Assembly (NCBI GenBank): GCA_030737835.1
Contig: JAUJYN010000012.1
Coordinates: 6,757,003 to 6,821,002, forward strand
Direction: 5' to 3'
DNA: 64,000 nt
Origin: Acorus gramineus
Taxonomy: Eukaryota; Streptophyta; Magnoliopsida; Acorales; Acoraceae
Shown here: positions 25,701 to 37,495 of the stretch, piece by piece
Layout of the letters: each line of letters starts with the position of its first letter
Position numbering within the stretch: the stretch's first letter is position 1
The notes under the pieces: generated by a model
Database searches by the model: none
What the model was told of the DNA's origin: nothing
What the model saw: only the letters and a program-made list of their open reading frames with translations
Position numbers and translations under genes: made by a program

Positions 25701-28700
25701 GGGCCTATAAACACCCACCAATCCTGTTCAAGAAAAGACATTTATACACAAAAAGTGTCTTGGAAAGCCTCCAAGCTTGACACTTGTAGTTTGGTTTCTC
25801 TTGCTTGTAGTGTAGTATTTGTGAATATTTTACTTTTTCAAGAGTTATATCTCGATCTTGTAGATATTCTTTTGATCAAGTGATATTCTTAATACCATAG
25901 AGCTTCCTCTCTTCACTTCGATCTACACTGATATAGAAACATCATATTCATAGCTTTAAAATTAGACATCTCATTCAATGTTCACTGGCTTAGTTTTATT
26001 TTTCGCTCCCCAACACCAAATTTATGCTACCTGGATGTTTCCCGCAGCTAGGCTATTGCTGAAGGATTTGACTGAGAGCCTGGCTATAACTTTGTATCTG
26101 CGAATTGTTCTTTTTTTTATTTCTGTTTCTCATTTAGCTGAGATAGGAATGATGTGGTTTTTGTTTTTTGGCTGCCCAATTCCAGCATGCCAACTCTTAT
26201 TCTTTTTCACCTATTCTTTTTTGGCCTTCTTATCTTCTCATATTCTGTATCTTTCTGACAGTGTGACTGGTCTATCATTCTTGTTTAAACTTCCATCTGT
26301 TTTCTAGGGAAGGGGGAACAAGAGCAGTGGGGATAATTTTCATGCTGCACCGAACATTGACCATTCTCAAGATTTTGTGAGGAAAGACTTGCAAGAATGG
26401 CTTTGCTGGTTAAGGTGCATTCTCTCTTATTCATTTAGAAGTATTGACAAAATATTGATTGTGTTTGAGAGAAACGAGCATCCAGTCATATTGTGTTGTT
26501 TTCATTATCTTTAAAAACTTTCTAAGAAAGTCTCACAATGAATATTGCAACCTGGATCAAACTTGGCCATTAGTCGGGTTTGAGAGCAATTAAACTATTG
26601 AATTTATGTAGCATCAGTAACAATGTCTAGGGAACTTTTAATGGGATGGATTTGACAGTTGTTGTAAGAATGAGTAATTTTACCATTGGTTACAAGCATG
26701 TTGCAGTTACAAGGATTTTCATCATGAAACAGGTAGGGTGCCCTTAAGTTAACCATTCTCAGGCATGTTATCGCATAAGATTTCCATTTTGTAAAATCTG
26801 TATGACATCTAATTTTTATTATAAAGCACATCTAATTTCCATTTTGTAAAATCTGTATGTTTTCACATAAGATTTCCATGTTGTAAAATCTGGGTCACAC
26901 GATGGGCATTATTTATCATGCCATTTTCCACCAGCCTGGTAATTGTATGCTTATGTTTCAGTAAACCTGCTTTTATTTCTGAAAATGTGGCTGTTAACCA
27001 TTTATTATTTGAAAATTAAATATAGTTTAGATGATTGGTCATCTATCTAGATTAATTAGTTCAAATAGATACTCACTCATACAATAGCAGATGTTTCATT
27101 TTTTTTTTCAAACTATTAAAAGTTAGGGAAAAATCCAAATAACCCCCCTGTAAACTGCCCGAAATCCATATAACCCCTGACTTTTCCTGAAGTTCATGTA
27201 GCCCCCTAAAACGCCTATGCAAATCCAAATAACCCCCTTTTTCAATTAACCAAGACATGCCTCCTCAAATGCAATAAATACTGAATTCACTGCGTGTTAT
27301 ATATTTGTCATCATTTCTGGGGATTCATGGAGAGTCAATGGGAAATCAGATCTGCGTGGAGTTTGACCAAATTCTTTTGCAGTCACAGAAAAGAAATACG
27401 TATACAGGGATTAGGAACATTGTTGGACAAAAGAATTATATAAATTCATCCTCACCAATCAGTAAAAGTTGTTAATCAAGAGTTTTGTGGAGCTGCTACG
27501 AGAACAGAAGTTTTGTATTGATATCACTTGATTCTCTTTGTTCCAAGCAACGAGAACTGAAGTATTTTTTGGATTTAAGATTACATAATGCTGAGGAAGT
27601 CATCATTTGGTTTTCATTACAATGCATTTGTAGTTATTTGGAATTGTGGAGATTCTGTTACATAGGTTTTGTTGCAATCTCCTCATTATATTCCTAATAT
27701 AATCATATAGAGTGAAGCATCCTTGTGACTAAAATTGTTAAACCTGTTAAAATGTTTCCATCATCATTCTTTCTGAACCTTTTTGTTTTTTATTTTAACT
27801 TTTGCAATATAGGAAAGAAATCGGCTATGACGGGTGGAGATTGGATTTTGTCAGAGGGTTTTGGGGTGGCTATGTCAAAGACTATTTGGAAGCAAGTGAA
27901 CCTTACTTTGCTGTCGGTGAATTTTGGGACTCACTCAGTTATACATATGGTGCAATGGATTACGATCAAGATGCACATAGACAGAGAATTATTGACTGGA
28001 TAAATGCTGTCAATGGGAAATCTGGTGCTTTTGATGTCACTACCAAAGGAATCCTTCATGCTGTAAGATTATTATATGTTCTTATTTCAGATTCTTATAT
28101 TGGTTTCATTTTACACATCATTTACTTGGGATATAATATTATGAATGATCAAATGAGAAGTCCTAGGACTAAGACATTCAGTTTCATATAATCTTTCTAA
28201 TCACATTTTTTATCTATTGGTTCTTTCCATTACATTTGGAATGTAGAGACAAGTAATTCTTATGTTTCCTCCCTATGTTTCGTTATTTGTTGACAAAGTA
28301 TCAAAGTTTTTACATGTGTAATTAATTATTGGACTGGACGTTGACCAATTTTTTTGTTATAAAATTTATAAATAGGATCTTGTTTACTCGTGTTTATTTC
28401 TTGTAAATTTATGCTTCTGCATGTCAAAAACAACCTGCAAGTATTAGAATCATAAGTATTAATTGCACTATCTTTCCCTGCAAATATTCTTCAATGATTT
28501 GACAATGGAGATTCTTAGTTTCTGAATATTGCTGCATCAGGTGCATGCAAGTTTCACTCATTCTTTATTATTTACCACGATATATACTCTGAGAAATTAG
28601 ATGAATCCTGGCTGAATTTAAATTATCTACTGAGGCAAGTACTTCCTGTGGAGTTTCAAAGCCTCAGCAAAATGTATTCAAGGGATGCTGTGGAAAGGCT

Positions 28701-31700
28701 AAACATATGCCTATTTAAAGTCTTAATCTCAAGCTGCTCAGCCTAGTTAGGCTGTGTATTAGCATTTCTATGCATATGGGTTAATTTTTGGCTAGTAAAT
28801 TTTGGTTGAAATTTGATTTCCTGTCATAGGTAAGAATCTCTTGGATTTGCTTTAGACTGACAGTGGTAACAGTACTGTCAAAGTTGAATCACAGATGGGC
28901 CATCAAGATCTGCTTCTTTAACTATATAGAAGTATATAAAGTCATATTATTCCTTTAGGGCTTTTTTGGTTTTTTGGAACAAGATCCCTGGAACTAGCCC
29001 GTGCAGTAGATACTACCTATGTAACCTGGATGCCAGTACATACAGGGAACAGGTACTGGAAGGGTAGGGTTATGGAGGATGTAAGTTTAAAACCTTAAAC
29101 CCCACCCTGATTTCCTCTCCCTTGTGTCCCACACCCATACATGTTTGTTTCCGGATAATACTGTCACGATAGCCCATATGGAGGATAGGGTAACATAGGA
29201 TACTCCCAATTACATGCAAGGTGCTTAACTGGTCAGCAGGACAGGCCACTCCTTGGCAGAGAAACTGCAGAATGCCGGTACCAGTGACACGGTCAACACT
29301 TGGACAATCAATGTGATGTGGTGTCCACCATAGTTGTCTGGGTGATGCCTAGGCGCCGCCTAGGCGACTAGGCGGTCCAGATGGACCTAGGCGACCGCCC
29401 GCCTAATAGCATGTTAATTAGGCGGGCGCCTGGGCCCGCCTACCCCCCTAAATCACGCCTAGCCCGCCTTAATCACGCCTAGCCCGCCCAATCCCTCGCC
29501 TAGCCCGCCCAATCCCTCACCTAACCTCAAAAATAAAAGACAAAAAAAACACAATCGAAAGATTGAAAATCACCTACTCTGCCGGTCAACAGTGCAGCGA
29601 ATTCCCCCGATCCCAAATGAGTCTCCATTGATTTTTTATCTCTCCCTCCTATCTCTCAAAATTTTTGAACTCGTATCTCATCCTCCTCTAAACTCATCCC
29701 CCTTTCCTCCTCCTTTAATGTCACTAGGGTTAGATTATATTAATTTTTTTGAAATGGACATGCACCAATAAATTACATCCATGTGTTCTTTATTTATAAA
29801 TAGCATTCTTCATTTTAAGTAATATTCATGGAAAAATTAAAAAATGGATAAGCAGATAAATAATTTTAATATAATTACCAATTTCAATTATAAAATCTTA
29901 ATTAAGCGCCGCCTAGGCGCGCCTAAGCACGCCTAGGCGGCTAGGCGGTTGGCCACCGCCTAGGCTCGCTTAGCCGCCCAGACAACTATGGTGTCCACAC
30001 GTCTGGATGTGGCATCCCACCTTTGCCAACACATCTTTTGTATTATTTTTTTAGGATTAAGCTATTGTAATTTACACACGAGCAAATGCACGACACCCAA
30101 AGGGATTTCAAGCCTTTAAACTTTCTTACCAACATTAGGCATTCTGGTACAGAATGATGACAAAAGGCCCATTCATGTGTTAAGGATCAGAAAATCAAAC
30201 GGGTGCACAGTGGACTTTCACTTCCTCTGAACAGGCTGGCTAGAGATCTAGGAATTGAGGGTGCTTTCATCTTTGAATTCTATATTAATAAGCCTCATTC
30301 TATCAGGAGGCCATATCATCTAAAATATGTCCGTAATTGTTCATGTGATTTGGATCATAGATAAATGGAAAATACCATCACATTTCCATTTGGGTACATG
30401 TTTTCCATGGAACAAATTCTACTGATGATTAACTATTTGATGATAAGGTATTTGATGAAATACTGTGGTACATATTGATAAAATGGACCAGATAAAGTGG
30501 CAAAATGGGATATTTTGAACTATCAAACTTTATTTTTGTTGATATAATAAAGGTTGTTTGGCTTGGATAGGATAGGATAGGATTGTTATTGAGGAGAGTG
30601 CCTGGGACATCATAGAGGAAGGAAACAACGGAAATTATCTCAATTTGAACCTTCACATTATGGTTTATTGGTTAAAAAAGTACACATTAGTTAAAAATTG
30701 CTCTTTCCTCGTTAGCTTAGACTCCATATTGCATGGTTTACAAATGGTTATGGTCCTTCACATGATGGTTTATTGGTTAAAAAAGTACACATTGGTTAAA
30801 AATTGCTTGTTCTTCGTTGGCTTAGACTCCATATTGCATGGTTTACAAATGGTTGTCGCATTCAAGGTATTGGCTAGTTTTCTCAGTGTTATTTGGTTTG
30901 CTTACTTGTGATCCAGAAGGATTGAAATATAGATGGAAATGTTTCCTAGAGGATTATAACTGCTTTTATGTAGCAGAATCTTTCCAACAAGGTTTTTTTT
31001 TGGGGGTTAGTGAGACCCAGCTTATATAAAAAGGAAAAGTCGACAAATTACAATTGATCCTACCAGTTTGCATGATTACATTGTTGGGCAGCCCAAGAGT
31101 GAAGATACAAGCATTTTAAAAAATCAACTAGGGAGCTGTAGATGAGGTATCTACACTCGCCCTACCCCAACAAAACCTCCAAAAGTGCCTGGAATTGACT
31201 TTAAAAGATTGACACTGACAAAGCTAGGGATGAAAAGATTGAAATGATTGCAATCAATCATTTTGAATCTAATCACTTTGATAGGGTAGTAAATACTTGG
31301 ATGGAAATCAATGGTCACCTACATTGCTGGGAAACTTGAAACAAGTTTTTTGATGATGAAAGGATTTTAAAAGCATTCAGAATCTGTTTGTGTTTTGTTG
31401 AGCTCTATATGTTTCTTTCTTTTCAGATATCCTTGAAGCACTGTTGGCATTTGTAATTTTCGATTATGGCAGTCAGTCATCCATGTAATAACATTTGAAT
31501 ATATTTTCAATCAGGTTCTTGAGAAATGTGAGTACTGGCGATTGTCAGATGCGAAAGGTAAACCACCTGGGGTGGTTGGATGGTGGCCGTCTCGTGCTGT
31601 GACATTTATAGAAAATCATGACACTGGTTCAACTCAGGTTCGGATTCTTTATTGTTTCTTAACATATGTGATTATATACCCATGTTCTTTCATTGTCAGG

Positions 31701-32876
31701 TAATCCCATAAAATGATGGACTATCAATTTAAATTCTGCGTTAATATAATTTAAATGAGATAACTGATGTGCTACCCTATGTGCTGCATTAAGTAAATTG
31801 TGATGTAATTATCAATGTAAAATATGTGAAGGGTCTGCATTTCTTCCATTATATTTCCTTGAAAGGCCACTGATCATGATCTAGGGTATCTTGTCCATTG
31901 TGCAAACTTAACCATGGACAATAAGGGCTATTTCCTTTCCTTTTTTTTTTAATCTTTATATAATTCACTAAATTGGGCGTTGTTCAGTTACAATCCTACA
32001 AGTTTATGGTCCTCCATGTTTTCATTTCGTCCTCCATGGACTTGGCTTTATATTTCAACATAATTAACATAGTGTCTACTTCACTCAAAAAGAACATATG
32101 GTGAAAGCCTGGGATTAGTAGTGAGATCGAAATTCTTTTGCCAGCTCATTTTTGTGACTAAAGTGGGATAAAAACGACCTCTGACATGTAGAAAAATTTA
32201 TTTTCCAGTTCGTGGAAAATTTAGTGAAATTTTCACTTGTCATTAATCATATTTTGGCAGATATAGAAAGAAGCTCTTTGAGATTCGTCATAATTTTCAT
32301 GCATCAAATTCTAAATCATCCTGCTGACTTGTCAATCTGGGATCTTTGTTAAGGGCCACTGGAGATTTCCCACAGGAAAAGAAATGCAAGGTTATGCATA
32401 CATCCTGACGCATCCTGGGACACCTACAGTCTTCTATGATCATGTTTTCTCCCATTATCAACAAGAGATTTCTTCCTTAATCTCATTGAGAAATCGGAAT
32501 AAGATTCATTGCCGCAGTACGGTGCGTATCACAACTCACAAGACCCAAATTTAGCATCACCTTCAAATTTTTTATTCCATTTTTTCTTGCAATAGCAAAA
32601 CTCACTGAGCTGCATGAGCTTAACATAATCAAATGCATGAAATCTTGTTCTGTGAATCAGTGTACTGTTTACATTTTTGTGAATGTCTGATGATGGTTAT
32701 ATGGTTAATGATAATAGATTCGCATAGTGAAAGCAGAGAGGGAAGTGTATGCTGCCGAGATTGACGAGAAGGTGATGATGAAGATAGGACCTGGGCATTT
32801 CGAGCCCCCGAGCGGACCTCAGAGATGGCAGTTGGTCACTGAAGGAAGAGATTACAAAGTTTGGGAGGCTTTGTAA
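13790..32876 (+). CDS. AMY3: Plastidial alpha-amylase, AMY3 type (13 exons)
   Basis: Endo-acting alpha-1,4-glucan hydrolase of family GH13 for plastid starch breakdown. Exons: 13790-14026, 14134-14270, 15785-15839, 15956-16078, 16870-16990, 17813-18156, 22865-23553, 24434-24623, 26308-26414, 27813-28062, 31515-31637, 32354-32521, 32718-32876. All phases close and give 900 codons plus stop; Arabidopsis AMY3 is of similar length. An Arg/Ser/Leu-rich transit peptide covers about residues 1-50. Two CBM45 starch-binding modules follow (about 80-205 and 280-385) with paired Trp (W111/W115/W191; W305/W371). The catalytic barrel runs from about 500 to 900, with GDAVLNH (592-598), nucleophile D679 in WRLDFVRG, acid/base E704 in AVGEFWD and D787 in ENHDTG. 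C512 and C600 match the spacing of the redox disulfide known in Arabidopsis. All catalytic residues are present, so the gene is probably functional. Introns are large and transposon-laden. Confidence 0.96.
15064..15111. repeat. Perfect 22-bp inverted repeat with 4-nt loop (AMY3 intron 2)
   Basis: Arms at 15064-15085 and 15090-15111 are exact reverse complements around the loop gtgt. The core of the arm is 'tctcacagattttga'. It would form a stable hairpin in DNA or in the unspliced transcript. No coding or terminator role is evident. Confidence 0.9.
18620..18690 (+). mobile_element. Au-SINE-like 3' end
   Basis: The piece 'gtgtagccggcccaattttt' followed by 'gagataaaaggctttgttg' and further GTT repeats matches what I remember of the conserved 3' end of plant Au-type SINEs (gccgaccc...ggataaggctttgttgttgttg). 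The tRNA-like head is not recognisable upstream. It lies in intron 6 of the alpha-amylase gene. Confidence 0.55.
18925..19645 (-). mobile_element. 5'-truncated LINE with zf-RVT region (AMY3 intron 6)
   Basis: The minus-strand frame 19610-19395 encodes '[16 protein letters not shown]' and then '[25 protein letters not shown]'. This is the zinc-binding domain found C-terminal to plant LINE reverse transcriptases (zf-RVT: W..K.P.KVK.FLW...C..C....E...HLF..CP....VW). The next frame (19377-19072) fits the region that follows it, including '[12 protein letters not shown]'. On the minus strand the copy ends in an A-rich tail (plus-strand T run at about 18929-18953), as expected for a LINE 3' end. 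The reverse-transcriptase core is absent. It lies antisense in intron 6 of the alpha-amylase gene. Confidence 0.8.
19965..20419. mobile_element. Non-autonomous DNA element with GTTTGGAT-type inverted ends (AMY3 intron 6)
   Basis: The left end 'ggccccgtttggatggggga' is mirrored by the right end, whose reverse complement reads 'ggcttgtttggatagagaca'. Flanks are ttaa/ataa-like, but an exact duplication is not clear. The interior has no coding frame. Such ends are common in plant PIF/Harbinger- or hAT-like MITEs. Superfamily not assigned. Confidence 0.6.
20420..22864. other. Rest of AMY3 intron 6, repeat-like, no exon
   Basis: No coding exon is missing here, because exon 6 (ends 18156) and exon 7 (starts 22865) join in frame and keep family continuity. 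A patch near 21385-21430 ('aggtcgatcccatagggagg') and the Asn/Gln-poor AT-rich stretches resemble non-coding LTR-retrotransposon sequence. The whole intron is 4708 bp, the longest of the gene. Confidence 0.4.
24980..25970. other. Repeat-like insertion in AMY3 intron 8
   Basis: Most of this 1684-bp intron is a moderately GC-richer block without open frames. The part at 25740-25920 ('cttgtagtgtagtatttgtg', 'atctcgatcttgtagatatt') reads like the end of a retrotransposon LTR. No boundaries are resolved. Confidence 0.3.
27120..27245. mobile_element. Fragment of the 12388-12910 foldback family (AMY3 intron 9)
   Basis: 'ggaaaaatccaaataacccc', 'gtaaactgcccgaaatccat' and 'cttttcctgaagttcatg' follow one another as in the left arm at 12388-12480. 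Only one arm is obvious here, so it is a partial or more decayed copy. Confidence 0.65.
29329..29990. mobile_element. hAT-type non-autonomous element, 662 bp (AMY3 intron 10)
   Basis: The termini CATAGTTGTCTGG...CAGACAACTATG are inverted repeats. An exact 8-bp target duplication GTGTCCAC lies at 29321-29328 and 29991-29998. Both subterminal zones are GC-rich arrays of CCTAGGCG/GCCTAGGCGG words, and the middle is AT-rich. No transposase frame is present. Exact duplication and inverted ends make the boundaries firm. Confidence 0.9.
30651..30860 (+). repeat. Two-copy tandem duplication, period 105 bp (AMY3 intron 10)
   Basis: 'cttcacattatggtttattg' (30651) recurs as 'cttcacatgatggtttattg' (30756), and the rest of each unit through 'gcatggtttacaaatggtt' matches with few changes. 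It lies wholly inside intron 10. Confidence 0.92.
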
Positions 32877-33137
32877 AGCTGATTTATTACACATTAGCCT
32901 CTTTGTGTCAATCGGTGTTGGGATGTAAATTTTTGGTAATTATAATTGGGGAGAGAACTGATTCATGTCCTTGTTTGAGGGAACTGCAAAGTGAAATATC
33001 CACAGAATCTCCCAGCATTGACAACTCTGTGGAACAGTCATACATGTTTTTCTAAATGTAATATCATTATTCAACTTTCTATGGATTTGCAATTTTTTTC
33101 CCCATCAAAACGATGGAGAATCGCCTAAGCTATTGTT

Positions 33138-34780
33138 TATATGATAATGTTAAGGAGAGTTATATACCCACCCTGTATAATTAGAAACCCACCCCTAGAG
33201 TACTCGCCCCATGTTGAACATAACCCACCCCAATATCTAGGTCGGCAATGGGTCTGGCGAGTCCTTTTTGACAGATCCACCAACGGGTCTGTTGAAATTG
33301 ACCTATTGGCTTTTTTTCTTACATAGGTTGGCAAGAGGGTTGGCCAGTCTTATTATACAGGTTCGACGATTAGTACATTGAAAGGATTCCAAAGAAATTA
33401 AACATTTTTTGGAATCCATTTGGTGAACTTATTGTCTTTTTTTTATAACCCAAGTTGACAATGAGTCTGGCTTTTTTTGTTTACAATTTCACCAATTGGT
33501 CCGTTGAATGGATCCCAGAGAATGTTTCCTCTAGCTTACTTTTGATGGACTAATCAACGATCTAGTTTAATGAAAATCGCCTAAACCATTGCCAACTTGG
33601 ATAAGCAAATACTCTAATAGGTATGTTGAACATAAGTCAAAGAAAATATGTCTATGTGAAAGGATGAGAGTACATATAAGATTATACTAAAGACCGATAT
33701 GCACTTTTCACACATCAAAATACAATGTTCAATCTCCACCACGACCAATGATTATGTCACACGTCAAAATACATCTTCAAAATTGTATAATCAACCATTC
33801 AGGTGGTCACACACCAAATTACATTGTTCTCAAACCAAGATCGTTATGTCAGTTATCAAAATACATTGGTCACACACCAAAATACATTTTTCTCAAACCA
33901 AGATCGTTATGTCAGTTATCAAAATACATCAAAATTCCATAATCATTCCGGTAAGTCAGCATGTCCATTATGTCAATTCTTTGCCCTTCGTTCCCCTTGT
34001 TGTGTTAGCCACTTCTTTGAAGAGGGGTGTTGCATGATGGAAGGGTCATCTCCCTTTCGAGATCTTCCACCTCTCTCTACCTCGAACTCTCTAGTTTTCT
34101 CTTTCTTTGCCCATAACGGTTTACGTTTCATACTTCCCATCCCATGAGATAATTAACTAGACCATCCACATTTTTTCTGTAGAGAATTTAAGAACAGACA
34201 TTTATCATAGACAATTCAACATAAGATTTTCTACAAAAATGATTTGAGTTTTCATAAATGACTTCCTACAAAAACAGTCTCAATAAAATTAGTTGTCATG
34301 AACATAGCCGGCCTAAGCCTGAATAGATATTACAGTGATCAAAATAACATTCACAACCCAAAGCAAATCTACACAATTCATCTTTTAAAATCCAAAAAAA
34401 TAAAAGACAACATCTGTTTAAATAAATCCACACAAACATATGTAGAACTCATACAATTTAAATCCCTTCATCAGCTAGGGTTTCAAGGAAAAAAAACAAT
34501 TGTAGGTCAAGAAGAAGAGGAACAAGAAGAAGAAGAAGAAAGAGCATTTATCTTCAATGACGTGACAGCGATAGGAAGCGGGCACGATAGGACTGTCGCC
34601 GGTGGAAGAGGAAAAGGTGACCGATGCGAGTGGATGGCAACTGGAGCACGTGGATAGGAGCGCGCATGAACGGGCGGGAAAATTTGGGTTTGCAAATAGG
34701 GATTGAACGGAGAAGAGAGATTTTAATGTTTTAAATGAGTTGGGGGTGGGTTTATACTAGCCATGTCCTAATATAGTAAT
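33138..34780. other. Intergenic repeat-like block after the alpha-amylase gene
   Basis: The block begins with 'gagttatatacccaccc' and ends with a sequence whose reverse complement has 'tagtataaacccaccc', which may be imperfect inverted ends. It contains three degenerate ~100-bp repeats (33239-33520, with 'aatgggtctgg' / 'ccaacgggtctgttgaa' phrases). It also holds a clear two-copy tandem repeat of 63 bp at 33805-33930 ('ggtcacacaccaaa...gatcgttatgtcagttatc'). No gene. A single DNA element of about 1.6 kb is possible but not proven. Confidence 0.35.
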
Positions 34781-36650
34781 ATATATATATTGGGGTGGAT
34801 TTCTTGTAAATGGGTTCCATGTATCGGTCCCTTGATATTAGGGACAAATTAAGTGAAGCCATTTTTTATAACTTTTACTTGTTTTTTTTTATAAGTAAAA
34901 CATTTTTTAAAAAACAAGGTAGAAATTGTTACTAATATATTCTATTACTAAAAGGGTGATTATAATGTTTTTTAAATTAAAAAAAATATATACTTAATCT
35001 TTTATAAAAATATGAACCCCTCTACATGAATAATAAATTGCACATGCAATTTTTTTAAACCGAGATCTTATCTTCGTGTTATATCAATCGAACAATGCCA
35101 TTAAGCAACGTCATATAGATCTAGTAAATAAAAATATATATGAGAATCATATATTCAAGTAAAATGGAAAATTTGACAACAGGACGAGGAGGGATCTATT
35201 TTAATAATCAAGAATGCATTCAAGAACAACTTATTATTAGATCCTAAGTATTTAACATTTAAGATGCGACAAATTATTAGATAACAACATTCAAGACATT
35301 TCTGATCCATCGTCAACCAAAGACCAACATCAGCATCCACACCTCTGCTCAAATAACTATCCAATCATTTACTAAATAATATCTTGATAGATAGGTAGAG
35401 GTACAAAAGAAGATTTGATCATGAAGTTAAAAAAAAAAGTTACCAAGCAAAGGAAAAAAAAAAGCCAATCATTTTTTTTATTATAAAAAGGTAGATCTTA
35501 GCTATTAAAGTGGGTTACAACTACTGAACTACCGATTCACATTATATGAAGTGATTGCAGTCAGCCTTGAGAGGCAGATGATCAGGCATTTGATGGTTTC
35601 CTTAATTCTTTCTTATTTAAACAACTGTAGGTCAATAATGTAATGCATGAATGTACTCCACCATTTCTTACCACTATTTCTTACGTCACCACAATTAAAA
35701 TATATCAAATCATGAATGGATAAATTGATTCATTTTATATGATGAATTTATGACCGTTTGATTGATCAAAGTACAAAATAAGTACAAAAAAACAAACAGA
35801 TGATCCAAATCCCATTTCTTACATCTTCCATTAAAATGTAAAGATATATGCATTATATGTCATTTTTTATAAAATAATGTAATTCATAAGTGGAATATAT
35901 ATATACTAAAAATTCAAAACATATATGAACTACAAATGGCGCTCCATATGAAAATGAGATGTGTTTATCCCTTTTGGAAAGGAAAATGGTACGTTCGTCC
36001 AATTTGTAATCCATAAACCTTTTGATTTTTTATGATATGTATACTTAGCTAATGGAAATACAATCTTTCAAATTATGTGCATACTGATATAACTATAATG
36101 CATATTTATTTTTTTCACTTTTTGTATCAGAGAATACATTAAAATATATATTGTATTAGACGATTTTATGCACTGCACCAGTGACACGGTGATCGCAAAT
36201 AGTACTATAAAAAGAAGTCTGTATGAGCACCCTTTCGGAACATGATAATGGAAGCCATTGTGTGATTAAAAAATGATGATTTGTGTACATTTAATTAGTC
36301 AAATATGTGCATTAAATTCATACAAGTATATATTTTATTTTATTTTATAAAAAATACATATTTTAAAAAATCAAAACATGCGACTAGCTAAACTGGTTGA
36401 GCATAACCTTTCATAAACTTTCTATTAGATATATTTAGATGTACTTTAGTGTGTACTTTGTATATTCTTCCGTTTAATGGTAGTTTAGTCAGACCATTTT
36501 CTTCTTTGTCCAATTTATTTGGATCAAAATCCAATGAAATACTTGATTCATTATTTCATTTTCTAAATTTATCAAACTTCGACCGTAGTCAAGAACCAAA
36601 AATGCAAATAATAGTCCGGTGAGTGAGAAGATTGATTCCTTAAAAAAAAT
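34781..36650. other. AT-rich intergenic DNA, no feature recognised
   Basis: I see long A/T runs, no conserved coding frame, no RNA gene and no clear transposon ends. Confidence 0.5.
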
Positions 36651-37040
36651 TATTTTTATTTAGTCCCATAAACTATGCTATTTAATAATCGATTTATCCC
36701 TTCTTCATATTTTATTTTAAGTCTACAACTTTTAGTCTATGTATCAACCGTTTAGGGCTAACGGATAGTTAGTTGAAATACCTAAACTACCCTTTAAAAT
36801 TTTTATTTTTAAGCACTTGTAAACTATGCTGTTTACTTAAAATACAATAAAAAAAGGGAGTGATCAATAGCTGCATAACATAGTTTACAAAGACTTGAAA
36901 ATAAAATTATAAGAACAATTTTGATATTTTAAAAAATTTAATTCGACAAATTACCCTTAAATGGGATATTCTTGAAATATTCTAACGAAAAAAGATCGAT
37001 TACTAAATAGTATAATTTACAGCAGCTTCAAAATAAAAAT
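36651..37040. mobile_element. MITE-like element with ~50-bp inverted ends (family 3, copy 1)
   Basis: The left end 'tatttttatttagtcccata' continuing to 'tatttaataatcgat' is mirrored at the right end (reverse complement '...ctatttagtaatcgat'). A related copy lies at 62096-62385. This one ends 455 bp upstream of the pectate lyase start, so it is in or next to that promoter. Confidence 0.65.
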
Positions 37041-37124
37041 CCCAAAGAGTATTGTTTTGTAATTAAAAATAAAAAATCACCCCAAAAACCCTCAACATCT
37101 CCCTCCAAAAACAACCCTCCTAAA

Positions 37125-37131
37125 TATAAAC
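37125..37131 (+). promoter_or_regulatory. Candidate TATA box of the pectate lyase gene
   Basis: 'aatataaac' lies about 370 bp before the start codon and is followed by a pyrimidine-rich (CT)n leader at 37263-37291. A second TATATAA at 37324 is possible; choosing it would remove the CT run and the upstream reading frame from the transcript. Which is used cannot be told here. Confidence 0.35.
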
Positions 37132-37260
37132 CCAAACCTCTCAACCCCACAAACAAAAAAAAACCAGTTTTGAACGCATCAAAAAACCCCACACACACAA
37201 CCAACAAAAACAACACCGCTCCCTCCCTCTTGTGGTTCTCCTCTCTCGTCGGACTCACTC

Positions 37261-37294
<34 letters not shown>

Positions 37295-37346
37295 CAAACA
37301 CACACATTCTTCCAACCTGTCTTATATAATCCAAACCTCCCCCACA

Positions 37347-37403
37347 ATGACCTCTCTTAATTGCAAGCCGTGCGAGCTCATGAAACGCTCGCCATCGGCG
37401 TAA
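37347..37403 (+). CDS. Upstream open reading frame, 18 codons, in the pectate lyase leader
   Basis: ATG at 37347 opens an 18-residue peptide (MTSLNCKPCELMKRSPSA) ending at TAA 37401-37403, 92 bp before the main start. If transcription starts at the upstream TATA, this frame lies in the 5' leader and could lower or regulate translation of the lyase. Coding is inferred from position only. I do not recognise the peptide. Confidence 0.3.
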   Translation: MTSLNCKPCELMKRSPSA

Positions 37404-37495
37404 ACCAATCCATTCTGTTCTTCGGCCTCAATTGGCCTAGTTGGGGTTGCTTCACCCCCAACACTTAATAAAAAAAAAAGAAAAAAAAAGGAGAT

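Noticed and set aside
28960..29320. GC-richer stretch in AMY3 intron 10 considered as an extra exon
   Set aside because: No frame is open or similar to amylase, and exons 10 and 11 already join with conserved sequence.
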